This document shows, in pieces, positions 11,196 to 18,372 of a DNA stretch of 35,261 nucleotides. The notes below the pieces were generated by a model, which saw nothing but the letters and a program-made list of their open reading frames with translations, was not told the origin of the DNA and searched no databases. The position numbers and the translations under genes are program-made. Numbering within the stretch: position 1 is the stretch's first letter; each line of letters opens with the position of its first letter. The stretch is from a virus: positions 6,425-41,685 of IMG/VR virus record IMGVR_UViG_3300030389_001439. One strand, given 5' to 3'.

Positions 11196-11342
11196 ATGAT
11201 TAAGGCTTACACTTTTGTTCTAATCGTATTCGGTGCCACAGCTAGTATCGGATACTTTTTGTCAAATGAAAGTCGGAGTATTGGATTTACAAATATTTGT
11301 GGGGAGCACAAGTATTTTTGCACGAGGAAAAACAATGACTGA
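11196..11342 (+). CDS. Small signal-anchor peptide (48 aa)
   Basis: A 48-codon frame with ATG preceded by ACGGAGACATTT, a fair ribosome-binding site. The N-terminus, M-I-K-A-Y-T-F-V-L-I-V-F-G-A-T-A-S-I-G-Y, is a basic residue followed by a 17-residue hydrophobic segment, consistent with a membrane anchor or secretion signal. The remaining 28 residues contain two cysteines (F-T-N-I-C-G-E-H-K-Y-F-C-T) that could form a disulphide outside the cytoplasm. The stop overlaps the next start (ATGACTGA), so it is likely translationally coupled. Role unknown; immunity or superinfection exclusion is possible given the context. Confidence 0.55.
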   Translation: MIKAYTFVLIVFGATASIGYFLSNESRSIGFTNICGEHKYFCTRKNND

Positions 11343-11550
11343 TTTACACGAAGCCGCTGAAGAGCTACGCAAGAAACGTAGCGACACATCGCTGATAAAC
11401 TTTTTGCAGAACAACAGAGTTTCTGTAGTCTATTTAGGTGAGACCCGCAGTTGGGTTGCGAGGTCTCCCGATTCATGGCAAGAGGGTAGGGGCAACAGTT
11501 TGCGCTCCGCAATTATCGATTTAGAAAGGAGAATGTATGGCAGGGGTTAA
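11335..11550 (+). CDS. Hypothetical protein upstream of integrase (71 aa)
   Basis: The start M-T-D-L-H-E-A-A-E-E-L-R-K-K-R has GAGG 7-10 bases upstream. A longer frame exists but overlaps the signal-anchor peptide without a ribosome-binding site. An N-terminal helix is followed by a beta-rich stretch (V-S-V-V-Y-L-G-E-T-R-S-W-V-A-R-S-P-D-S-W) and a final helix. It overlaps the integrase start by 14 nt. The size and position would suit an excisionase-like or integrase-accessory role, but no excisionase motif is recognised. Confidence 0.6.
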   Translation: MTDLHEAAEELRKKRSDTSLINFLQNNRVSVVYLGETRSWVARSPDSWQEGRGNSLRSAIIDLERRMYGRG

Positions 11551-12484
11551 CGGCACTATGATCAAGCACCTTGTGGATGCTTATCTAGGTTCCCGCGACT
11601 TTGAGCGTGTTTTAGCATCCCAAGACCAGTATCGCTACTGGTTGAGGGTGCTATGTGATACAGCATTTGTTGACCGTAGTGTTGGGCAGTTGAAGTATCG
11701 ACAGCTAACGACACCACAGGCACAGATGATCTATGACACTCTATCAGATCGTGGGATTACATTCGCAAACCGGATCACCGGGGTCACCCGGAAGATGTTT
11801 AATTATGCCAAGAAGTATGGAATTGTAGATAATAATCCTTGGTCCAGTATTCAAACACTCACGCCTAAGCCACGCAAAGTTATGTGGCAACCCCAAGACA
11901 TACAAAGGTTCCTAGAAGTCGCTTACAGCCGCTTTGAGACACGCTCAGTGGGTCTCATAGCCCAGATGGCATACGAATGGGCACAGCGTATTGGTGACAT
12001 GCGCCTGTTGACATGGGACTCTATCGATTTTGAGAACAAAGTACTGAACTTGGAACAGTCCAAGCGTAGGGCGGTGGTCCACCTGCCGATATCAGATGAC
12101 CTGATGTACATGCTTAATCAGCAAAACGGGGAATTCGATTGGCAACCCTACGTAGCACCTAATCTGAATTCTAAAGATGTGGATGGATACAACCCTTATA
12201 ATATCTATAATATTTCACGTGTAGCTAAACGCATCCTGTCTGAGGCAGGATTGAATGAGGAGTTACGATTATCTGATCTTAGGCGTACTGCTACCACTGA
12301 AATGGTTGAAGCTGGGGTAGGCATTGTACAGATCATGCAGGTCACTGGTCATCAGTCGCCGCAGTCTGTTACTCCCTACATGAAAAATACCTTGACAGGG
12401 GCGACAAATGCGCTTACGCTCCGCTCTGCACACACGGCAGGTGCTACATTACAAAAGGACATAGAACATGTCGAAAGTAAGTGA
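11537..12484 (+). CDS. int: Tyrosine recombinase / phage integrase (315 aa)
   Basis: The enzyme family cuts and rejoins DNA via a phosphotyrosine intermediate, inserting phage DNA at an attachment site. An N-terminal SAM-like core-binding domain occupies about residues 5-95 and the catalytic domain about 115-300. Visible catalytic residues are R151 (W-A-Q-R-I-G-D-M-R), K176 (E-Q-S-K-R-R), R249 (S-D-L-R-R-T), H272 (T-G-H-Q-S) and Y281 (T-P-Y-M-K). The usual first histidine of H-x-x-R is Ser246 here, a known tolerated variation in this family. It overlaps both neighbours and so is co-expressed with the primase. With the HTH regulator it implies a temperate or formerly temperate lifestyle. Confidence 0.92.
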   Translation: MAGVNGTMIKHLVDAYLGSRDFERVLASQDQYRYWLRVLCDTAFVDRSVGQLKYRQLTTPQAQMIYDTLSDRGITFANRITGVTRKMFNYAKKYGIVDNNPWSSIQTLTPKPRKVMWQPQDIQRFLEVAYSRFETRSVGLIAQMAYEWAQRIGDMRLLTWDSIDFENKVLNLEQSKRRAVVHLPISDDLMYMLNQQNGEFDWQPYVAPNLNSKDVDGYNPYNIYNISRVAKRILSEAGLNEELRLSDLRRTATTEMVEAGVGIVQIMQVTGHQSPQSVTPYMKNTLTGATNALTLRSAHTAGATLQKDIEHVESK

Positions 12485-13271
12485 CTTTGTTGAATCATTA
12501 GATATTAGTGTAGGTGCAACCTACCGGGGCAACTGTCCTAAGTGTGGTGGTTACAAAACATTTACTGTGTCTAATAATGATGGGCATATCCTGTTCAACT
12601 GCTATAAACATAGCTGTAAAATACACGGTGTTTCCAAACGCAACTTAGATGTTTTTGCAATCAAAGACAGATTAAATAGTACGTACAATATTATGGATGA
12701 TTATGAACAGGCCGTGAACATAGAAATGCCTATGCCTGCGTTTTTGTCTATGATTAAACCTAATACTGATAAGGTTAACTTGTTTATGACCACTTGGAAC
12801 ATTAATCCAGACGATGTTTATTACGACGTTAGACAGGATCGTATAGTGTTTCCCTTATTCCATAACGGAATAATGGTTGATGCTGTAGGCAGATCAGTAT
12901 TCAGCAAAAAACAACCTAAATGGTTACGCTATGCCGCATCACCGATACCGTACATGTATGGTGAAGGTGATATCATGGTGATAGTGGAAGACGCTATCAG
13001 TGCGTACACAGTCGGTAAGATGTTTCCCAATGTAGTTGGCGTCGCATTGTTAGGAACACAATTGACTAATTTTCACAAATGGTTTTTCAAAAAGTATTTT
13101 AGATACAATAAAATTATTGTGGCACTAGACCACGATGCATTTACAAAAAGTCTCTCTATAGCCAAAGAGTTACGTGCTGAATTATCTAAAGGTATAAGTG
13201 CTCTTAAATTAATGGAAGACTTAAAGTATCTACACAGTTCTGACGTAGAAGCATTACAGGAGATGTTATAA
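12468..13271 (+). CDS. DNA primase with zinc finger and TOPRIM domain (267 aa)
   Basis: Stand-alone equivalent of the primase half of T7 gp4, making RNA primers for lagging-strand synthesis. The zinc-binding N-terminus contains N-C23-P-K-C26-G-G and F-N-C45-Y-K-H-S-C50. The TOPRIM core has I-M-V-I-V-E174-D-A with its conserved glutamate and I-I-V-A-L-D221-H-D223, the metal-binding D-x-D. The helicase is encoded separately at 14617, unlike T7, where the two are fused. The ATG overlaps the end of the integrase by 17 nt. Confidence 0.9.
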   Translation: MSKVSDFVESLDISVGATYRGNCPKCGGYKTFTVSNNDGHILFNCYKHSCKIHGVSKRNLDVFAIKDRLNSTYNIMDDYEQAVNIEMPMPAFLSMIKPNTDKVNLFMTTWNINPDDVYYDVRQDRIVFPLFHNGIMVDAVGRSVFSKKQPKWLRYAASPIPYMYGEGDIMVIVEDAISAYTVGKMFPNVVGVALLGTQLTNFHKWFFKKYFRYNKIIVALDHDAFTKSLSIAKELRAELSKGISALKLMEDLKYLHSSDVEALQEML

Positions 13272-13562
13272 ATGAAAAGTACACGATGGCCCCAAGCTAG
13301 AATTGATAAGCTGGTCGCTCTGTATAGAGACGGTGTAATATTAGATGATATTGCAGAGGCGCTTGACACTCCCGTGACGACTATTAAATCGCGGATAAGA
13401 GTCATACGTGAAGAATATAATTTACCATACCGTGATCCGAAAGAAGTTCAGCGCAAGGCAAGACCCAGAAATACTGTTACCAGTTACGATAAAAGGTGGA
13501 GTGGGCCTATCCCACGTGGGCATTGGATGATTACCAAACCTTGGAAAAAGAATCATGGCTAA
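13272..13562 (+). CDS. HTH protein, GcrA/Myb-like N-terminus (96 aa)
   Basis: The first 50 residues (R-W-P-Q-A-R-I-D-K-L-V-A-L-Y-R-D-G, then I-A-E-A-L-D-T-P-V-T-T-I-K-S-R-I) resemble the N-terminal DNA-binding domain of GcrA, the alphaproteobacterial cell-cycle regulator, and Myb-like HTH domains. The C-terminal part is basic (K-E-V-Q-R-K-A-R-P-R) and lacks the rest of GcrA. It could bind methylated or specific sites in host promoters or phage DNA. It starts directly after the primase stop with no gap. Family assignment tentative. Confidence 0.65.
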   Translation: MKSTRWPQARIDKLVALYRDGVILDDIAEALDTPVTTIKSRIRVIREEYNLPYRDPKEVQRKARPRNTVTSYDKRWSGPIPRGHWMITKPWKKNHG

Positions 13563-13692
13563 GCCAAAGTGCGATAAGTGTCATAGGGATGCCGTAGTTA
13601 TCGAGCAGAATACGTTTTATTCCTGTGCACACTGTTGGTTGAAAAATAACGCCCGGAAAATAGGAAAAAAGCACAATGCAAAAAGTTTTTGA
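13555..13692 (+). CDS. Short zinc-ribbon peptide (45 aa)
   Basis: A 45-codon frame overlaps the end of the HTH gene by 8 nt and the start of the membrane protein by 17 nt. It reads M-A-K-P-K-C-D-K-C-H-R-D-A-V-V-I and later F-Y-S-C-A-H-C-W, so two C-x2-C knuckles 16 residues apart can bind one zinc. The C-terminus is basic (R-K-I-G-K-K-H-N). Such small zinc ribbons in phages often bind proteins or nucleic acid. GGAAAAAGAATC precedes the ATG. The metal pattern supports a real gene despite its size. Confidence 0.65.
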   Translation: MAKPKCDKCHRDAVVIEQNTFYSCAHCWLKNNARKIGKKHNAKSF

Positions 13693-13954
13693 GTTTCTTA
13701 ATCCGTCATACAATGCCTTACGTAATTCACCACCCGAATGGAAGTTTTTAGCTTCAATAATATTAGCTACCTTCTGGTGTTTGGCATTTGGTATATTTAC
13801 CGGAGAATTGCTGTTTATCGGGTATAGTATGATAGGTCACTACGCTTTACTATTTTGTGTGTTTTTGACGTGGAGTGTGTTTCGTCTCACACGAAAAATG
13901 TACGGACCCAATATCCCCAACAAAGTTAAATGGGATTTAGAAAAGGAGGCTTAG
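13676..13954 (+). CDS. Membrane protein with two predicted TM helices (92 aa)
   Basis: Residues 24-43 (F-L-A-S-I-I-L-A-T-F-W-C-L-A-F-G-I-F) and about 48-70 (I-G-Y-S-M-I-G-H-Y-A-L-L-F-C-V-F-L-T-W-S-V-F) are hydrophobic. Between them is a short loop with T-G-E-L, and the C-terminus is charged and cytoplasmic by the positive-inside rule (R-L-T-R-K-M-Y). No domain is recognised. A membrane protein among replication genes might anchor replication complexes or alter the host envelope (inference). The start overlaps the zinc-ribbon gene and has AGGAAAAAAG upstream. Confidence 0.65.
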   Translation: MQKVFEFLNPSYNALRNSPPEWKFLASIILATFWCLAFGIFTGELLFIGYSMIGHYALLFCVFLTWSVFRLTRKMYGPNIPNKVKWDLEKEA

Positions 13955-13956
13955 TA

Positions 13957-14202
13957 ATGAGTAAAGTTCCAGACGTGATTCGTCCACCGGGATACACTGT
14001 TGGTTTGACAGGAGAGTGCGCATACTTGTGGGCATTGTTTCTGCGCAATGAAGCTGACATAGAGGATGATCAATTGGCATACAGTCAGTGGCAATCAATG
14101 GTAGAGGCGCTACAACCTAAGCCGCACAAACCAATGCCGTCTACTGTTCATATTTCAGCGTTAGAGGATGCTATTACTTCATATAAAAGTGGGGTTATAT
14201 GA
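13957..14202 (+). CDS. Hypothetical protein (81 aa)
   Basis: The start is the ATG of M-S-K-V-P-D-V-I-R-P-P-G-Y-T-V-G, two bases after the previous stop and with AAAAGGAGG upstream. A longer frame from 13930 overlaps the membrane protein and is less likely. The sequence has G-L-T-G-E-C-A-Y-L-W-A-L-F-L-R-N-E and an acidic helical middle. No domain recognised. Confidence 0.62.
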   Translation: MSKVPDVIRPPGYTVGLTGECAYLWALFLRNEADIEDDQLAYSQWQSMVEALQPKPHKPMPSTVHISALEDAITSYKSGVI

Positions 14203-14366
14203 TTTCCCTTTATGATGTATACTATCATCAGAAGCTGGTAATTCGTAACGTGCGAGCTACGAGTGAGCAGGACGCGATTAATCAGGTGTACATGAGAGAT
14301 CGCCATGCGCCAGCTTCAGCGTATACAGGAAGAAGTCAGTCAAACTATAGGGCGGTTAAGAAATGA
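14199..14366 (+). CDS. Small hypothetical protein (55 aa)
   Basis: A 55-codon frame joined to both neighbours by ATGA overlaps (14199-14202 and 14363-14366), a typical sign of coupled phage genes. The product M-I-S-L-Y-D-V-Y-Y-H-Q-K-L-V-I-R-N-V-R-A begins with a beta-hairpin-like segment and has a helical middle (T-S-E-Q-D-A-I-N-Q-V-Y). Its pattern of a strand pair followed by a helix with a final basic tail recalls small phage proteins of unknown role. Confidence 0.6.
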   Translation: MISLYDVYYHQKLVIRNVRATSEQDAINQVYMRDRHAPASAYTGRSQSNYRAVKK

Positions 14367-14617
14367 AAGAAGAAGCATGGGAAATAATAATTACCACAGA
14401 AGCCCCACGTATTGGGTCAGGTTATCGATTCGTAAAAACGAAACAGGGCAGGAAGTGGACCTACATGACTACTTTGTGTGGCGAAGGTCGCACAAAACTT
14501 TCTAAAAGCGAGTGGAACAAAATTAAGAAGCGACAGAAGCTTTGTATGAAAGAGGTGAACAAAAGTTTGCGCAGAGCAAAAAAGATTTTGTTTCCCCGGT
14601 CATGGCGGAGTAGATAA
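14363..14617 (+). CDS. Small basic hypothetical protein (84 aa)
   Basis: Starts within the stop of the previous gene (ATGA) and ends inside the start of the helicase gene (TAATG). The N-terminal part is beta-like (W-E-I-I-I-T-T-E-A-P-R-I-G-S-G-Y-R-F-V-K-T) and the C-terminal part is a very basic helix (W-N-K-I-K-K-R-Q-K-L, S-L-R-R-A-K-K-I-L-F-P-R). Position next to the helicase and charge suggest nucleic-acid binding (inference). No known domain. Confidence 0.62.
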   Translation: MKEEAWEIIITTEAPRIGSGYRFVKTKQGRKWTYMTTLCGEGRTKLSKSEWNKIKKRQKLCMKEVNKSLRRAKKILFPRSWRSR

Positions 14618-15828
14618 TGGAGCTAGCAATCATTAAAAGTCTTCTTAGAAAAGAATTCTATGATGAGCATAAGGGGGCCAAGTGCCCCCACTCTTTATTT
14701 ACTAAAGAAGTAAAAAAAATTAAGACAACGATTGACCAAGCAATGGCTAAGTACAATCGTGACCTTACAGTCGATGAGATCGAAGGCTTGTTCTTTGCCT
14801 CTGATCCCACGATTACAACGGCCCAAAAGCATGGGTACTCTGGCATATTCCAAAAGTTACGTAGCGAGGCACCTATCGGTGATGACGTAGCACAAGAAAT
14901 ATTAAGTAAACTTTTTCAACAATACCTTGGGGAAGAGATTGCAAATATAGGTTTTGATTATGTTAACGGCACACAGTCAACGCTTGAGCCGCTACGCAAA
15001 CTGCTTGAGCAATATCGGGATGACTTTTTGCCTGATCTTAGTATCGAGTGGGATGACTTAGAGATCGAAACATTATTGGCAAAAAACGATTTAGAGGCCC
15101 GTTGGCATTTTAATATACCTACACTTGCCATTCGCATAGAAGGTGTTAATGACGGTCACCTGATTGTTGTTGGAGCTAGACCTAACACTGGCAAGACCTC
15201 ATTCCATGCAAGCATGATCGCGGGTCCAGATGGCTTTGCCCATCAGGGAGCAAAGTGTGTCGTGCTTTGTAATGAGGAGGGGACACACCGTGTGGGTGCA
15301 AGATATCTTACTGCCGCATCAGGTATGACGCTCAAAGAAATCAAAGCTAGCCCCCGCACTGCACAACAGCGGTGGGCAAAACTTAAAGATAATATAAAGA
15401 TCAAAGATGCTACGGGGCGAGACATGGCATGGGTCGAGTCAGTGTGTAAAACTTACAGCCCAGACATTCTAGTGATCGACATGGGCGATAAGTTTGCTGG
15501 TGATCAATCCCATGAAGGATTAAAGAATTGTGCTATCCACGCCCGACAAATATCTAAAGAGTACGGATGTGCTTTATTTTATATGTCCCAGTTGTCTGCT
15601 GAAGCGGAAGGTAAAATTGTCCTCAATCAATCCATGATGGAGGGAAGTAAAACTGGTAAAGCATCTGAAGCTGATCTTATGTTATTGATTAGCAAGAATC
15701 CCCCTGTTGAGGGGCGCGAAGAAGATGACCTTCAAAGACACATTAATGTAGTCAAAAACAAGCTTACTGGATGGCACGGCTACATAACTTGCAAATTAAA
15801 TTATCAGGTAGGTAGATACGAAGTTTAA
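14617..15828 (+). CDS. Replicative DnaB/gp4-like helicase (403 aa)
   Basis: A RecA-fold ATPase that unwinds DNA at the fork. The Walker A motif G-A-R-P-N-T-G-K-T-S lies at residues 186-195 and Walker B I-L-V-I-D-M at 284-289, with M-G-D after it. A DnaB-like signature F-Y-M-S-Q-L-S and the late V-V-K-N-K-L-T-G (equivalent of K-N-R-x-G) follow. The N-terminal 150 residues are helical and divergent, probably a primase- or loader-interacting domain. The separate primase at 12468 supplies the other half of the T7 gp4 function. RBS lies inside the previous gene (CATGGCGGAG). Confidence 0.88.
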   Translation: MELAIIKSLLRKEFYDEHKGAKCPHSLFTKEVKKIKTTIDQAMAKYNRDLTVDEIEGLFFASDPTITTAQKHGYSGIFQKLRSEAPIGDDVAQEILSKLFQQYLGEEIANIGFDYVNGTQSTLEPLRKLLEQYRDDFLPDLSIEWDDLEIETLLAKNDLEARWHFNIPTLAIRIEGVNDGHLIVVGARPNTGKTSFHASMIAGPDGFAHQGAKCVVLCNEEGTHRVGARYLTAASGMTLKEIKASPRTAQQRWAKLKDNIKIKDATGRDMAWVESVCKTYSPDILVIDMGDKFAGDQSHEGLKNCAIHARQISKEYGCALFYMSQLSAEAEGKIVLNQSMMEGSKTGKASEADLMLLISKNPPVEGREEDDLQRHINVVKNKLTGWHGYITCKLNYQVGRYEV

Positions 15829-15837
15829 AGGATTTAA

Positions 15838-16335
15838 ATGGCACACAGTAGAACTAAAGGACGGTACTACAAAGATAATCCAAGAGCGGTAAAAGCAAGA
15901 GATGCAAAAAGAATGTATGTAGGCGGAGTAGAAATTTCTAAGTATAATCCTTTGCATACTCCCGGACGGTATGCCTCGTGGCAAGATGCGTGGAACAATA
16001 ACGAATTAGATAGTAAAACCACCACCGGACATATTTATGCTATTGGAAACCCTGCTTGGCCCGAATGGATAAAAATAGGTAAAGCGGTAGATGCGTTAGA
16101 CAGACTAAACGGATATCAAACTTCATCGCCGTATCGTGATTATTTTTTGATTCACAGTAAGTACGTTGAAAATAGAAGCGAAGCAGAGTCTATAGCGCAT
16201 GAAACTTTAATTAACATGGGTTTTAAAAACAAAGGCGAGTGGTTCAAGGTTTCTTCAACGACGGCTATAAATATTATAGATAATACAATTACAATTAGTA
16301 CACAGCAGGATTTATTTGATGAAGACAGTTCTTGA
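15838..16335 (+). CDS. GIY-YIG / T5orf172-type nuclease-like protein (165 aa)
   Basis: Residues about 64-150 resemble the T5orf172 branch of the GIY-YIG superfamily: G-H-I-Y-A-I-G (first strand), W-I-K-I-G-K-A (second strand), R-L-N-G-Y-Q-T-S-S-P with its conserved Arg, A-E-S-I-A-H-E-T-L and a final G-E-W-F-K-V with the likely catalytic Glu. Members may be DNA nucleases, including homing enzymes. The basic N-terminal 60 residues (H-S-R-T-K-G-R-Y-Y-K) may bind DNA. It sits between helicase and polymerase, a place where phage homing genes are frequently found. It overlaps the polymerase start by 17 nt. Confidence 0.78.
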   Translation: MAHSRTKGRYYKDNPRAVKARDAKRMYVGGVEISKYNPLHTPGRYASWQDAWNNNELDSKTTTGHIYAIGNPAWPEWIKIGKAVDALDRLNGYQTSSPYRDYFLIHSKYVENRSEAESIAHETLINMGFKNKGEWFKVSSTTAINIIDNTITISTQQDLFDEDSS

Positions 16336-18370
16336 TGTAGAAAACACTGTTACAAAACGTGATGGCAAACTGCACCTCGATCCTTACGAGCAAACAAACA
16401 GTTTGGTTATGATCGGTGTGCATGTCGAAGGCGAAGAGCCTAAGCATTATACGTTCGATCACGAAGAATATGATTGTAAATACGAGTACCGTAAAAAAGA
16501 TTGTGATGAGATTCAGTCTATATTAGATAAAACAACATTGTTAATCGGACATAATATCAACCATGATTTGCTGTGGCTTTGGGAAACTGGGTTTAAATAT
16601 AGCGGCGCAGTGTGGGATACCATGTTGGCTGAATATTTGTTGCAAAGGGCGCAGAAAGAACCATTGTCGCTTGAGGCTGTAGCAGAACGTAGAGATTTGT
16701 CTGTCAAGAAACAAGACACACTTAAAAATTATATGAAGCAGGGCACAGCTATTAGTGCCATACCATACGAGGAACTTAAAGAGTATCTGTATGCAGATTT
16801 ACAAACTACTTTTGAACTGTATTACGAACAGAGTCTTGATTATCGAGATGACGTGAATCGTATTCTAATGCCCGTGGTGGACCTGACAATGGAAACATGT
16901 GTGGTCCTATCCCGAATCTATCAAAACGGTTTCACAGTCGATACAGAGGCTTTGGATGAGGTTCGTGTGCAGTTTGAGACAGAACGCGCCCAAATACAAA
17001 ACGAATTGCAGTCTGTTGTAAGAGAATTAATGGGAGATACACCTATTAATCTTAATTCTCCTGAACAATTATCGTGGGTAGTCTATTCGCGTAAGCCAAA
17101 GAACAAAACTCAGTGGGCTATGGATGCTGATCCTTACATGAAAAATGATCAGTTCAAAAGACTGATTTCTAGTTCAACAATGCCTGTGCGTAAAACTGTG
17201 GCAAAACAATGCTCTGCCTGCAAAGGGAAAGGCACATATTATAAAAAGAAAAAAGATGGGTCTAATTTTAAGAAGCCTAGCAAGTGTGCTACATGTAATG
17301 GCGCAGGATATATTTTGAAACCCGTCAATGAATTAGCGGGGTTAAAATTTACTGCACCATCAGTTAAGTGGCACAGTGCTAATGGTTTTAGTACTAGTAA
17401 AAACAATTTGGAGTACTTAGAACGTGTCGCGAAATCAAAAGGTATGGATGAAGCAGTTAACTTTCTCTCCAAGATTCGTAGACTCAATGCTCTTGATACT
17501 TATCTTAGTAGTTTCGTGGATGGTATCAGGACTCACCTTAAACCAGATGGTAAGCTTCATGTTCGCCTTACTCAGCACATGACAGCAACGGGGAGATTCT
17601 CTGGGCGAGACCCTAACATGCAAAACATGCCACGTGGCGGTACATTTCCTGTAAAAAAAGTTTTTGTGTCTCGTTGGAATGATGGCAAGATCATGGAAGC
17701 AGATTTTGCCCAACTAGAATTTAGGGTGGCAGGATTTCTGTCACAGGATAGTGTAGCAATCAAGGAAGTAACGGAGGGTTTTGATGTCCACGCGTACACC
17801 GCAAAAATCATTTCGGAAAATGGTCAAAGAATTAGCAGGCAGGAGGCGAAGGCGCATACTTTCGCGCCGCTATACGGCGCAACAGGATTCGGCAGAACAA
17901 AAGCCGAAGCATCCTATTACGAACAGTTTACACACAAATACAAAGGAATCGGACAATGGCACCAAAGATTAGCTACAGAGGTGTTATCTCAAAGAAAAAT
18001 AACTACCCCCAGCGGAAGACAATTTTCGTTTCCTTATGTCAAGCGCCGAAAAAATGGCACCATAACGGATTTCACGGCGGTAAAGAACTACCCGGTGCAG
18101 TCGTTTGCAACTGCGGACATTGTCCCCGCTGTGCTGATCGAAATTTTTCACAGACTGAGTGATATGGAATCAATGTTAGTTAATTCTGTGCATGATTCTG
18201 TTGTAATAGATGTTCATCCCGACGAGGAAGATAAAGTTATAGCGTTGATCGATGACATCAATAACAATTTAAAATTAATAATAGATGATAGATTCGGTAT
18301 CGATTTTAATGTGCCCCTTTTACTTGAGGCAAAAATTGGTGTAAACTGGCTGGATCAAAAGGAGGTCTGA
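16319..18370 (+). CDS. polA: Family A DNA polymerase with exonuclease and zinc-finger insertion (683 aa)
   Basis: Replicative polymerase of the T7 type. The 3'-5' exonuclease shows D6-x-E8, G-H-N-I-N-H-D83 and Y156-x3-D160. The polymerase core shows motif A D462-F-A-Q-L-E, motif B R-Q-E-A-K511-A-H-T-F515-A-P-L-Y-G and motif C H625-D626-S. Phe515 corresponds to E. coli Phe762. Between the two domains lies a DnaJ-like zinc finger: C298-x2-C301-G-K-G and C323-x2-C326-N-G-A-G, about 22 residues apart. This insertion is known to me from marine phage HMO-2011. The ATG chosen at 16319 avoids one leading residue read from a TTG. No domain appears broken. Confidence 0.95.
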   Translation: MKTVLDVENTVTKRDGKLHLDPYEQTNSLVMIGVHVEGEEPKHYTFDHEEYDCKYEYRKKDCDEIQSILDKTTLLIGHNINHDLLWLWETGFKYSGAVWDTMLAEYLLQRAQKEPLSLEAVAERRDLSVKKQDTLKNYMKQGTAISAIPYEELKEYLYADLQTTFELYYEQSLDYRDDVNRILMPVVDLTMETCVVLSRIYQNGFTVDTEALDEVRVQFETERAQIQNELQSVVRELMGDTPINLNSPEQLSWVVYSRKPKNKTQWAMDADPYMKNDQFKRLISSSTMPVRKTVAKQCSACKGKGTYYKKKKDGSNFKKPSKCATCNGAGYILKPVNELAGLKFTAPSVKWHSANGFSTSKNNLEYLERVAKSKGMDEAVNFLSKIRRLNALDTYLSSFVDGIRTHLKPDGKLHVRLTQHMTATGRFSGRDPNMQNMPRGGTFPVKKVFVSRWNDGKIMEADFAQLEFRVAGFLSQDSVAIKEVTEGFDVHAYTAKIISENGQRISRQEAKAHTFAPLYGATGFGRTKAEASYYEQFTHKYKGIGQWHQRLATEVLSQRKITTPSGRQFSFPYVKRRKNGTITDFTAVKNYPVQSFATADIVPAVLIEIFHRLSDMESMLVNSVHDSVVIDVHPDEEDKVIALIDDINNNLKLIIDDRFGIDFNVPLLLEAKIGVNWLDQKEV

Positions 18371-18372
18371 AA

